64,000 nt of DNA. Source: Bacteroidetes bacterium RIFCSPLOWO2_12_FULL_35_15 (GTDB lineage: Bacteria; Bacteroidota; Bacteroidia; 2-12-FULL-35-15). A model generated the notes under the pieces. That model ran no database searches, was not told the origin of the DNA, and worked only from the letters and a program-made list of their open reading frames with translations. Shown in pieces: positions 41,515 through 51,155 of the stretch. The position numbers were made by a program, and so were the translations under genes. The number at the start of each line of letters is the position of its first letter. The first letter of the stretch is position 1. The stretch lies in assembly GCA_001769385.1 (NCBI GenBank), contig MEPB01000019.1, positions 62,001 to 126,000 on the forward strand. The letters run 5' to 3'.

Positions 41515-44500
41515 TTAATTTAAAATTACAAGTTTTTCATATTTCTCAGCCGTTGAGCCTTCACTCGTCTTTACTTTTATTCGATAAACATAAACTCCTT
41601 TTCCAATCTTATCTCCAAAGTCATCTCTTCCATCCCACTCAATAGGGTTTGAACGGTAACCTTCAGCCTGAACAAATCGACTTATATTTTTTATCAGTTT
41701 CCCTGAAACGGTAAAAATCTGCACCTCCACATTTAATACTTGGCAGCATTGGTTTTGTTCAAAGAAAAACTGTGTTTTAGAGGTAAATGGATTTGGATAA
41801 TTCAACACATGGCTTAATGCTAATTCAGCCGATTTGGCAACTACAAACTCCGTATAGGCATCAGATGAATTATTGTAAACATCCCATGCTTTTATTTTTA
41901 AGGTATGTTTTCCTTCGTTCAGATCCGAAAAAGGATAACGAATAGTACCGCTTTTATAACTGTTTAGATCTGCCTGATAATAATCATTCAGTACTATAGA
42001 GTTATCAGTATCGGCATCAATTGTAGCTAAAATGTCATGTCCAATACCATTTCCTACCGTGTTAATGCCATTTGCATCTTTTAAAACACAATAAAGATCA
42101 GGGCTTTCATCGGTTAATCCTCCAAAAACAAATTTATTATCATTTAAAAATAGATTTACCTCCGGACCTGCTACATCAATAGGAGCATTATCATTTGATC
42201 CTCCGATTATTATTTTTTCATAGGAGCCGGTGGCATCAACAGAACCATTTTCAGCATAATAACTAATACGTCCGACCCCATATTGATATGCAATATCTTT
42301 TGGAACAATAAAGGAAAATTTAAAGGATCCATTTGTAACACTTACTTTTCCTTTGTATAAAATATTTTTTTGGAGCCCAAAAGTAAATGGAGGACTTCCG
42401 GTTGTTCCATCGTTTGAAAGGGTTGTAATATTTTGTGGCTTATCATAAATGGTTGGATATAAAACTCCATTGTAATTTGTTAAAATAACTCCATTCATAT
42501 CTCTTACAAATCCGCTTATTGTCCTGGACGACAAAGCTTTTAATGTATCCAGACTCATAGGGGTGATTGGAAGAGAATAAGTGGAATCGGTATATTTTAT
42601 CGAATCAGTAGATACATTGTATTTGGGGTATGATAAAGATAATGCCGGGTCACCTAACAAAGTGAAATTTCTGCTATTGACAGAATTTCCACCAGCTTGT
42701 GTTTTCATAAATTTGAACAGGTCACCTAAGGCTGGCATTTCCCCATTTACAGGCACAAATGCAGCTTTATAAAAATCTTTATTCAAATAAAAATTCGGAC
42801 TTGCAAATACCAATCTGACTGTAGTAAACAATGCTATTCCACCACCGTTTGGATTTAGAAAAACATATTCCCCGGCTGAAGTCCGCTCAGGGTCATCAAA
42901 TCTGCTAAATTCACAGGTTGCAGTAAAAAACAAAGGAAGATTATTTTTGTTATCCCAGGTATTAATTTGAGACACCTCCACTATACGCTCATGGGCTAAT
43001 CCTACCTCTCCTCCATGGCCGGTGTAGTTCAATACCAAACAACCTTTTTCAACACGTTTGTTGATCGCTTCTGAAACACCTGGGTAACGATCTCCTCCCG
43101 GTGTAGCTACTTGCTGATAGGAATCTAAATATATTTTGTCAATATTAATATTATCATACGTTGTATCCACCAAAGTTGCTAATTTGTTGGCATCAGAAAT
43201 ATGTAGATCTCCATCTTCATCATCAGCAATAAAACAAACGATGTTTCGCCAATCGCCAAAAGGTGATCCGGAAACTTGACTAGTGCAGGAGTTTGATGTA
43301 GTTGCCGAAGAAGGGAACCCGGTTTTTGAATAGTTAAATACTTTATTGATTGCCGTTTGTGCTTCGGCTTTTGATTTTACCGGAAATCGGCCAATTCCGA
43401 TATCCAATGCGTCAGCATTCCAAACACCTTCGTTATCATCTAACAAGCCGTAAAAGTCATCTGAAACATAAGAGGATGTTGAAACAGTTGAATTTACCGA
43501 TTGATAGGTTGGTATGTAGTTAGTATTACTTAAACCAAAACGGGTTTTATTATCATAAGATCCATCACCAAATAGCAACACATATTTTGGTAGTTCTGAT
43601 GAAACAACTGCTCTGTCATAAAACATTTTTATAAAATCACGTATGGCAGAAATATCCTGAGATCCTGAAGAAAATTCATTGTAAATCTGTTGAGGTGTAA
43701 CTACAATGGTTGATAAGGTGTCATTGCTTTCATGAAATGCAGCTAACTGTAATGCTTCATCATAAAAATTAGGATGAGCAATAATAATAAAGTTTTTATT
43801 TGCTAGAGCATGCAAATCCTGGTTTACTACTGTTCCTGAAATAGATGGTGAAAGAAATGCCGTTCCGGTAAAGGCTACAAATTGCTTTAATGAATCTGCC
43901 GGTAATGCAAATTGATAATCGGTAGAAGAAGGATTAGATACTGTTTGAAGCTTAATAGTATAAAGATCCGAAATATCCCAAATTTCAATAGGGGAATTGC
44001 TTATTACATGGTATTCTGCGATGTTGCCTGGTCCAACAGTTTTCAGATCCCGAAAATTCATTTGAGAGCCATTCATAATAAGCTGACGCCTCACATTCAC
44101 TTCAATATAATCAAGCCAGGCAATGGCATCAGTTGTTTGTTTTGTAATGTTTACTGTTACTGTGGAGGAGGATGGATTAAAAGAAAAACAAGTTGATGCA
44201 ATTTTTGCATAATCATCATAAGAGCTACCTGAAACTTCAGGAATAGAAAGTGTAGTACTTCCTGATTGGGCACTGATCGAATAATTCGCACTATTGCTTC
44301 CTGTTAAATCCTGATAACGCGATGCAATTCCCACTCTTACATTCGAAGCAAAACTTCCATCAATATTTGGAAAAGAAAAAGGGAAATTATAAGATGCTAT
44401 ATTTTCGAAATATTCACCAAACCATTGTTTACCTGATTTTATAAAATTTACATTCTCATTTTCATGGAAAGCATAGTCATTAAAACTGGTAACTAAATGG

Positions 44501-45438
44501 GTAGGGGTTAATGTTGAAGATGCTTGCGATTGAATTCTTTTTCCCGCACCGAGATCAGTTGTAATAAAATAAAAAGCAGAATCAGAATATAAATTAATTT
44601 TATGCTGAAATTCTGTGCAGAAGGAAGTGTCATATAACCATGTTTGCGGCCCTTTTCCATATAACAAAATATAGTCTGAAGCATCAAATTTGGTGTCGCT
44701 TTCTCCTTGAACATAAATAGCGTTCTCAACCAGATCATCCGGACGTTGAACTGAATTTAATTCAGGAAGCATTCCTCCGCCATTGCCGTAAATTCTAATG
44801 TTTTGTGGGTTAATTGCATCAACATCAATACCTAAACTCTTTAAAAAAGAATAGGATAATTTATAAATGCCATCTGTATTAATTGCAATTTTATACCAAT
44901 TTCCAGATTGTAAAACAGAATGAGGAGCATAGGTGTGAACAGACCTGCTACCGGCTTTTTCAGTCCCTTCTGAAATAATTGATAAATCAAAAGAAATAAG
45001 TTTTTCCAGTTTTCCTGAACTTAAATTTTTTCGAAGAGGAATAAATGAAACAACACCATAGGATTTTTTTTGAGAGGTAAGGATACTTGTATTTATTTGT
45101 ATTTGACTCGCTATTTTTTTTGAATTTTTTACCGTGGTTATTTCTGCTTCTGTTAACACTTCGTATTTTGGGTTAACTAATAGAGCAGAAAAACTGCTCG
45201 AATTGTATTCAATGGCCACTTTTTCGTTATAACGGGGAAGAAAGTTGTCTTCAAAAGAATTTTGAGCTCCTGTAAAAGATAAAAAAGACTGGATTTCTGT
45301 ATCAGAAATTTTTACAGACGATACCCCTTTCCAATCAATATGATAGCTAGTTGAATTGCTTCTATCGACAGTTTTCGTCTGACCAAAAACAAAACCATTT
45401 ATTAAGAAAATTAAACCTAATCCAAATCGAATACCCAT
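41515..45438 (-). CDS. porU: PorU, T9SS C-terminal signal peptidase/sortase
   Basis: A 1307-residue gingipain-type (C25) peptidase with an N-terminal signal peptide (FGLGLIFLINGFVFGQ). Known role: at the cell surface it removes the CTD sorting signal of T9SS cargo and joins the cargo to a lipid-linked anchor. The C25 core lies at about residues 530-900. The catalytic His is in LNYTGHGGEVGLAHERIV (near 806) and the Cys in FFTATCEFSRFDDP (near 841). The last ~100 residues are a FlgD-like beta domain (LNYPNPFTSKTQFFF, WDGRDDFGDKIGKGVYVYRI). Typical length. Divergent from the porP/sprF-like gene. Confidence 0.95.
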   Translation of the reverse strand: MGIRFGLGLIFLINGFVFGQTKTVDRSNSTSYHIDWKGVSSVKISDTEIQSFLSFTGAQNSFEDNFLPRYNEKVAIEYNSSSFSALLVNPKYEVLTEAEITTVKNSKKIASQIQINTSILTSQKKSYGVVSFIPLRKNLSSGKLEKLISFDLSIISEGTEKAGSRSVHTYAPHSVLQSGNWYKIAINTDGIYKLSYSFLKSLGIDVDAINPQNIRIYGNGGGMLPELNSVQRPDDLVENAIYVQGESDTKFDASDYILLYGKGPQTWLYDTSFCTEFQHKINLYSDSAFYFITTDLGAGKRIQSQASSTLTPTHLVTSFNDYAFHENENVNFIKSGKQWFGEYFENIASYNFPFSFPNIDGSFASNVRVGIASRYQDLTGSNSANYSISAQSGSTTLSIPEVSGSSYDDYAKIASTCFSFNPSSSTVTVNITKQTTDAIAWLDYIEVNVRRQLIMNGSQMNFRDLKTVGPGNIAEYHVISNSPIEIWDISDLYTIKLQTVSNPSSTDYQFALPADSLKQFVAFTGTAFLSPSISGTVVNQDLHALANKNFIIIAHPNFYDEALQLAAFHESNDTLSTIVVTPQQIYNEFSSGSQDISAIRDFIKMFYDRAVVSSELPKYVLLFGDGSYDNKTRFGLSNTNYIPTYQSVNSTVSTSSYVSDDFYGLLDDNEGVWNADALDIGIGRFPVKSKAEAQTAINKVFNYSKTGFPSSATTSNSCTSQVSGSPFGDWRNIVCFIADDEDGDLHISDANKLATLVDTTYDNINIDKIYLDSYQQVATPGGDRYPGVSEAINKRVEKGCLVLNYTGHGGEVGLAHERIVEVSQINTWDNKNNLPLFFTATCEFSRFDDPERTSAGEYVFLNPNGGGIALFTTVRLVFASPNFYLNKDFYKAAFVPVNGEMPALGDLFKFMKTQAGGNSVNSRNFTLLGDPALSLSYPKYNVSTDSIKYTDSTYSLPITPMSLDTLKALSSRTISGFVRDMNGVILTNYNGVLYPTIYDKPQNITTLSNDGTTGSPPFTFGLQKNILYKGKVSVTNGSFKFSFIVPKDIAYQYGVGRISYYAENGSVDATGSYEKIIIGGSNDNAPIDVAGPEVNLFLNDNKFVFGGLTDESPDLYCVLKDANGINTVGNGIGHDILATIDADTDNSIVLNDYYQADLNSYKSGTIRYPFSDLNEGKHTLKIKAWDVYNNSSDAYTEFVVAKSAELALSHVLNYPNPFTSKTQFFFEQNQCCQVLNVEVQIFTVSGKLIKNISRFVQAEGYRSNPIEWDGRDDFGDKIGKGVYVYRIKVKTSEGSTAEKYEKLVILN

Positions 45439-45661
45439 AATAGTTAAGTGTTAAAAATTCAAATTTAGTTAAAAATGAGGGTTTATTATTGTAGGTAATG
45501 TTTTTTTTATATAGATTTGCCTTTAATAAAGTTTTTAAAACTGTTTTGTAAACGGACTTTTTATTTAAATATTGTGTATTAAAATAAAAAAAATAATGTC
45601 TGAAATGAAACTTTTACAGATTTAATATGTATAATTGTGTCCCATTAAAAATCAAGCTATT

Positions 45662-46618
45662 ATGTTAAAACGTGTCGTTTTAATTTTAACCGTATTGTTT
45701 TCATTAGGTTTTAGCGAAAACTTATTTGCCCAGGACCCCGAATTTACTCAGTTTTACGCCAATCCTCTTTACTTGAATCCTGCTTTTGCAGGAACGGCTC
45801 GTTGCCCAAGAATTAACTTAAATTATCGTAATCAATGGCCCGGAATATCCGGTACATATGTTACCTATTCAGCTTCTTATGATCAGCATTTTGATGCATT
45901 AGCAGGTGGATTAGGATTGTTGGTTACTAATGATAAAGCCGGACAAGGAACGTTAACAACAACAAATGTTAGTGGGATATATTCCTATCAATTGAATGTG
46001 AACAGAGAATTCTCAATGAAAATTGGTTTTCAGGCAACCTATTTTCAAAAAAGTATTGATTGGAGCAAACTTACTTTTGGGGATATGATTGATGAGAGAC
46101 GAGGATTCGTTTATAATACAAATGAAGTGCCGGGTCAAAGCAAAAAACAAAATTTTGATGTTTCCGCAGGCTTACTTGGTTATAGCAAACGTTATTTCTT
46201 TGGTTTTGCAGCTCATCATATTAATCAACCTGATGAAGGATTAATTGGACCTAGTAAATTACCAATGAAAATTACCGGCCATGCAGGAGCTGTTCTTCCT
46301 GTTGGTAACAAAGGAAGTGAAACATTTATTTCTCCAAATATTTTATACCAGAAGCAACAGGATTTTCAACAACTTAATATCGGGGTATATGTTAATAAAG
46401 GCTCCATAGTTGGTGGTTTATGGTATAGGAACCAGGACTCATTCATTGCGCTTGTAGGGTTTCAGCAGCATTTTTTCAAATTTGGATATAGCTATGATGT
46501 AACAGTTTCTAAACTTACAAATGCAACTGCCGGTTCACATGAAATTTCATTTTCATTACAATTTGAATGTAGGCCAAAAAAGAAAAAATTCAGAACAGTT
46601 AGCTGTCCTTCATTCTAA
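45662..46618 (+). CDS. PorP/SprF-like T9SS outer-membrane protein
   Basis: About 318 residues from the ATG at 45662; a TTG 27 bp upstream keeps the frame but the ATG fits the signal peptide (VVLILTVLFSLGFSENLFAQ). The mature protein is the PorP/SprF barrel: DPEFTQFYANPLYLNPAFAG, the strict family opening, and NYRNQWPGISGTYVTYSASYD, ending with a Cys-containing basic tail. Family members anchor periplasmic T9SS rings or help secrete specific adhesins such as SprB. The gene lies between porU and gldJ, 80 bp before the latter; bona fide porP usually sits with porK-N, so this is a paralogue of uncertain role. Confidence 0.9.
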   Translation: MLKRVVLILTVLFSLGFSENLFAQDPEFTQFYANPLYLNPAFAGTARCPRINLNYRNQWPGISGTYVTYSASYDQHFDALAGGLGLLVTNDKAGQGTLTTTNVSGIYSYQLNVNREFSMKIGFQATYFQKSIDWSKLTFGDMIDERRGFVYNTNEVPGQSKKQNFDVSAGLLGYSKRYFFGFAAHHINQPDEGLIGPSKLPMKITGHAGAVLPVGNKGSETFISPNILYQKQQDFQQLNIGVYVNKGSIVGGLWYRNQDSFIALVGFQQHFFKFGYSYDVTVSKLTNATAGSHEISFSLQFECRPKKKKFRTVSCPSF

Positions 46619-46698
46619 AAAGTAGTAACCAAGACAATTTTTTATTTAAAACATAGTTTTATTTGATTATAGAATTTTTTTAACCAATAACACAACCA

Positions 46699-48246
46699 AT
46701 GAAAAAATTATCAAGCAAACTAATCCTATTCTCCGGAATTGTAATTCTTGCATCCTGTAGCAAAGAAAGATCTCCAGTTACAGCTTGGGAATACAACAAT
46801 ACCAAAAACGGAGGCTTTGAAGTTGCACCATACGAAGAACAAGAAACCGGACCAGGATTAATTTTGGTGGAAGGCGGAACCTTTACTATGGGTAGAGCGG
46901 AGCAAGATGTAACTTATGAGTGGAATACAATTCCAAGGAGAGTTACTGTTTCTTCTTTTTACATGGACCAAACGGAAGTACGTAATCTTGATTATCTTGA
47001 ATATATTCATTGGACCTCCAGAGTATTTGGTGCCAATTTTTATGATGTTGTAAAAAAAGCGCTCCCTGATACATTAGTATGGCGGGATCGTTTGGCTTTT
47101 AATGAGCCTTATGTTGAATATTATTTACGTCATCCATCATACAGAGATTATCCTGTTGTTGGTGTAAACTGGCTGCAAGCATCAGATTTTTGTGCCTGGA
47201 GAACAGACCGCGTAAATGAATTTATTCTTATTCGTGAAGGTATTTTAGAACATACTCCTTCTCCTACAGAAAATGATTATTTTAATACTGACCAATATCT
47301 TGCCGGAAAATGGCAAGGAACAGTTGTTTCACCAATACCTTCCATAGATCCGAATGGTGGTGATCGTTTAGTTCGCATGGAAGATGGGATATTTTTACCT
47401 CGTTATCGCCTGCCAACCGAAGCTGAATGGGAATTTGCCGCTTATGGGTTAATTGGTAATACTGTTGGTGAAAGGATTACAAGCAGAAGATTATATCCTT
47501 GGAATACCCATGGAACCCGTAATGCTGATGAGAAATATCTGGGTCAGATGATGGGTAATTTTCAACGTAGTAATGGTGACATGATGGGAGTAGCAGGATC
47601 ATTAAATGATGCTGGGGATATCACAACACCGGTTTATTCCTATTGGCCAAACGATTATGGTTTGTATAATATGGCTGGTAATGTCAGCGAATGGGTAATG
47701 GATGTTTATCGTCCTCTTTCACCGGAAGATAAAGCTGATTTCCGCCCTTTCCGTGGAAATGTATTTCAGACTCAAATGCGCGATGTGGATGGTATTATGA
47801 TTAGTGATACAATCAGATATGATAATGAAGCTGATACAGCACACAGAAATATCATTAGCATACCAGGTATGGTTCGTTGGAGAGATGTAAGTGTTACTGT
47901 GGCAGATGATAATTTAGATGAAAGAAGAAATTATAAATATGCAGATAATATTAATTATTTAGATGGAGATGTTAAATCTCAGGCAGAAGGATTATCAGGT
48001 TTGGCTTGGAGTGATCCTTATGATCCTTCTTCCGGCAAGCCTGAAAGTAGTGGAATGTATGATTATAGCGTTACTTCCATGATAAATGATAAGGCACATG
48101 TTTATAAGGGTGGTTCATGGAAAGACAGAGCTTATTTTATGGTACCCGGTACCAGGCGCTTTCTTGATCAACGTCAATCAACAGCATGGATAGGTTTTAG
48201 ATGTGCGATGGTTCGTGTAGGAAGCCCACAAGGATTAGGAAAATAA
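46699..48246 (+). CDS. gldJ: GldJ, gliding/T9SS lipoprotein
   Basis: A 515-residue lipoprotein (signal LFSGIVILASC, Cys20) with an FGE-sulfatase-like fold: LILVEGGTFTMGRAEQD, FYMDQTEVRNLDYLEYIHW, YPVVGVNWLQASDFCAWRT, RLPTEAEWEFAAYG, NVSEWVMDV, VYKGGSWKDRAYFMVPGTRR. GldJ and GldK share this domain; the order porV-porU-gldJ matches GldJ, while GldK heads the gldKLMN cluster, absent here. GldJ stabilises T9SS/gliding components in the outer membrane. No sulfatase-maturation chemistry is implied. A terminator follows. Confidence 0.9.
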   Translation: MKKLSSKLILFSGIVILASCSKERSPVTAWEYNNTKNGGFEVAPYEEQETGPGLILVEGGTFTMGRAEQDVTYEWNTIPRRVTVSSFYMDQTEVRNLDYLEYIHWTSRVFGANFYDVVKKALPDTLVWRDRLAFNEPYVEYYLRHPSYRDYPVVGVNWLQASDFCAWRTDRVNEFILIREGILEHTPSPTENDYFNTDQYLAGKWQGTVVSPIPSIDPNGGDRLVRMEDGIFLPRYRLPTEAEWEFAAYGLIGNTVGERITSRRLYPWNTHGTRNADEKYLGQMMGNFQRSNGDMMGVAGSLNDAGDITTPVYSYWPNDYGLYNMAGNVSEWVMDVYRPLSPEDKADFRPFRGNVFQTQMRDVDGIMISDTIRYDNEADTAHRNIISIPGMVRWRDVSVTVADDNLDERRNYKYADNINYLDGDVKSQAEGLSGLAWSDPYDPSSGKPESSGMYDYSVTSMINDKAHVYKGGSWKDRAYFMVPGTRRFLDQRQSTAWIGFRCAMVRVGSPQGLGK

Positions 48247-48266
48247 TCAAACTTTATATAAAAATA

Positions 48267-48302
48267 AAACGCCAGGAAATTTTCTTGGCGTTTTGTTTTT
48301 AT
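48267..48302 (+). terminator. Rho-independent terminator of gldJ
   Basis: AAAACGCCA (48267-48275) pairs with TGGCGTTTT (48286-48294), followed by a T-rich tail, about 20 bp after the gldJ stop. Confidence 0.88.
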
Positions 48303-48390
48303 AGGGCAAGGAGCAAATTCCTCCCAATATTAAAAACTTGAATTGCACCTGTTTTGTATATTTATTTTACAAATTGTAATAAATTTTCAA

Positions 48391-50478
48391 ATGAAATCAA
48401 AAAATATTATGCTATCAATAGCAATCCTGCTTAGCAGTATTTCTATTTCGAATGCTCAAAAGTTTATTCGGAAATCTGCGGGTCAAAAATTAACTTTTGT
48501 TGAAATGCAGCGACAGTTTAGCGATTGGCGGAAACATACGGATTTGAAAACTGCAAAAAATTGGAAATATTATAAACGTTGGGAAAATGATATGCAGTTT
48601 AAAACGAATGGACATGGCGAACTTGCTGACCCGGCCATTTATATTGATGAAGCCGTAAAAGCTGCAAACCTAAAAAATTCAGTCCCGGCTTCTTCCCGAT
48701 TTTCTTCTTCCACCTGGTCGCCATTCGGACCTTATGACCTTCCTGGAAATCTTACAGGGTATATGGAAAATGGAATTGGAAGGATCAACTGTATTGCTTT
48801 TCATCCAACAGTTTCTTCTACTTATTTTGCTGGCGTTGCACAAGGTGGTTTATGGAAAACTACAAATGATGGCGTTTCATGGACACCTCTTACGGATAAT
48901 TTACCAATAGAAAGAATAAGTGATATCGCCATTGACCCTTCTAATCCTAATACAATGTATATTTCTGTTTGTGATTTTGAATATATTGATGTAGCATTGA
49001 ATATTGATGGCCGTAAAAGAAATACACATTATGGTTTAGGAGTTTATAAAACCACAGATGGAGGCTTGAACTGGATACCTACCGGTTTGAGTTTTCAATT
49101 GACGGATGGTGATGCATCGCTTATCCGAAAAGTGTTGATCAATTCAACCAATAGCAATAAACTAATTGCTTGTGGAGTAAGTGGAATGTTTACATCGAAT
49201 GATGCAGGAACATCATGGATACATACTTTAGATTCCTTGTTTTGGGACCTGGTGCAAGACCCTGTTAATCCAAATACGATTTATGCGACTTCAGGATGGC
49301 TTGCCGGCTCCAACAAAGGGTTTGCTGCAATATACAAATCATTGGATTTTGGAATGTCATGGACAATGCTTCCAACAGGTATTCCGGGTACCGGCATTGT
49401 TCAACGAATTAAATTAGCAATCGCTCCATCGGATCCTAATTATATATATGCCGCAGCAGTGGATGATCAGGACGGAGCCTATGGTATTTACAAATCAATA
49501 AATGCCGGCACATCCTGGTCATACATCAATTCGGGAGTAAATATGCTGGAAGGAGGAGATGGAAGTTCACCTGGCGGACAAGGAACATACGACCTGGGAT
49601 TTACAGTTAACCGCGCTAACAAAAATATGGTATATATTGGCGGTGTAAACATTTGGGCTTCTACCGATGGCGCAAACACATTTGATCCTGTAAGTTACTG
49701 GACCTTGCAATACGGACCAACCTTACATGGCGACATTCATTTTATTGAAACAAACCCCTTGACATCAGGAATATTTGTATGTAGTGACGGTGGATTGTAT
49801 AAAACAAATACGATAGCATCACAAACCTGGTCGGACGCAAATAACGGTTCTCCCTGGCCAACAAACTGGACAACAATAAGCAATGGAATGAACATCACTT
49901 CTTTTTACAGGTTATCCAGTTCACGAAATGCAACAGGAAGATTGGCTGCTGGTGCGCAGGACAATGCAACTTTTTATTATGATGGTGCCTCCTGGAACAC
50001 TATTTTTGGGGGCGATGGAATGGATAATTATTTGGATCCGATAGATGATAACATGGTAATTGGAGCAAGTCAATATGGTTGGTTTTATGTTTCAGCGGAT
50101 GGAGGATTTTCAACTACAGGTGCTAATGTAAATGTGAATAGTGAAAATGGAGAATGGGTTTCTCCTATCGTTGCTGATTATAATAATTACGGAACGTTGT
50201 ATGCCGGATTTACAAATGTGAATAAATCTTCAGATGGTGGCTATTCCTGGAATTCTTTAACATCGTTACCATCAAATGGGATTTATGATAACGAAGTATC
50301 TGCACTTGCTGTTGCAAACTCTAACAGCAATGTAATTTATGCAGCAAGAAGAATTCGTTTTGAATATAATTCTCCTTCCGGTATATATAAAACCAGCGAT
50401 GGCGGAACAAGCTGGACAGATATAACTATGGGATTACCGGATTCTATTTACTATACAAGTATCGATGTGAGCCAATGA
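48391..50478 (+). pseudogene. 3'-truncated secreted beta-propeller (sortilin/BNR) protein
   Basis: From the ATG at 48391 a signal peptide (MLSIAILLSSISISNAQ) and ~650 further residues of VPS10/sortilin-type BNR repeats: repeated GLWKTTNDGVSWTPL, GVYKTTDGGLNWIPTG, AIYKSLDFGMSWTMLP, GIYKTSDGGTSWTDI units with NPNTMYIS/NPNTIYAT links. Such Bacteroidota proteins usually end in a T9SS sorting domain, missing here. The frame breaks off at ...SIDVSQ within about 8 bp of the point where a 5'-truncated rubrerythrin frame begins (50477). Probably a deletion scar or assembly chimera. The fragment could be exported but would lack a T9SS signal. Confidence 0.82.
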
Positions 50479-50881
50479 AGCATATGCCTTTTATAATTCA
50501 GCTTCAGAAAAAGTAACCAACCCCGGAGTGAAACAACTCTTTTTGGAATTAGCACAAGATGAAAAAGGACATGCAAATTTATTGGAAATGTACCGAAAAA
50601 ATAAATCAATAGCGGAACTTTTTAAAGCACAGGTGATCGATTATAAAATTGCCGAAACACAGGATATGCCTGAGCTTTCTGTTAATATGAAACCTGCTGA
50701 AGCCATAGCTATAGCAATGAAGCGCGAGCAACAAGCAGCAGAACTTTACACTTGTTTAGCCGCCAACGCAATTAACAGCTCAGAAAAAGAGGCTTTGGAA
50801 AATTTGGCAAATATGGAAATGGGGCATAAACATAAACTTGAAAATGCATTTGTGGAAATTGGATATCCGGAAGTGTTTTAA
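50477..50881 (+). pseudogene. 5'-truncated rubrerythrin-like (ferritin-like diiron) protein
   Basis: The open frame reads EAYAFYNSASEKVTNPGVKQ, LFLELAQDEKGHANLLEMYR and MKREQQAAELYTCLA, then LENLANMEMGHKHKLENA. These are the four-helix rubrerythrin motifs (E-x-x-H pairs: DEKGH, EMGH; plus EQQAAELY). The first ~15-20 residues, carrying the first helix start, are missing, since an in-frame TGA sits at 50468. The first in-frame start codon is a GTG at 50528, inside helix 1, so it is not a plausible natural start. The ferritin-like diiron family handles peroxide or iron. Probably inactive. See the junction at 50470. Confidence 0.8.
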
Positions 50882-50949
50882 GTTTTCTCAAAAACTGTTT
50901 GATAACATGAGCTTGATTAATAATTGATTTTAAAAATGGGAGCAGCACT

Positions 50950-51050
50950 TTATTTTCAAGCACCTGTCATTTTGAGCAGAACGAAAAACCTTTTTTTATT
51001 AGCAAGATGCTTCATTCCATTCAGCATGACAAAACAACAAACACATAGTT
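50950..51050. repeat. Dispersed palindromic repeat
   Basis: CCTGTCATTTTGAGCAGAAC and, after ~50 bp, CATTCAGCATGACA give imperfect complementary arms. Non-coding, of the same general type as the repeats at 26630 and 39510. Confidence 0.5.
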
Positions 51051-51155
51051 TCATAAATGGCTCTGTTTGTTGATGTTTTCGAGACATTATTAATCGAACT
51101 CAGGTTGATAATATATCTCGAACAGTTTAAAAGATGAAAAAGAAATGAAAAAAAA

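Noticed and set aside
46699-48246. GldK instead of GldJ
   Set aside because: Both share the fold, but porV-porU adjacency fits GldJ, and gldL/M/N are absent.
50528-50881. Intact rubrerythrin starting at GTG 50528
   Set aside because: Homologous sequence continues upstream to 50477, so the GTG lies inside helix 1.
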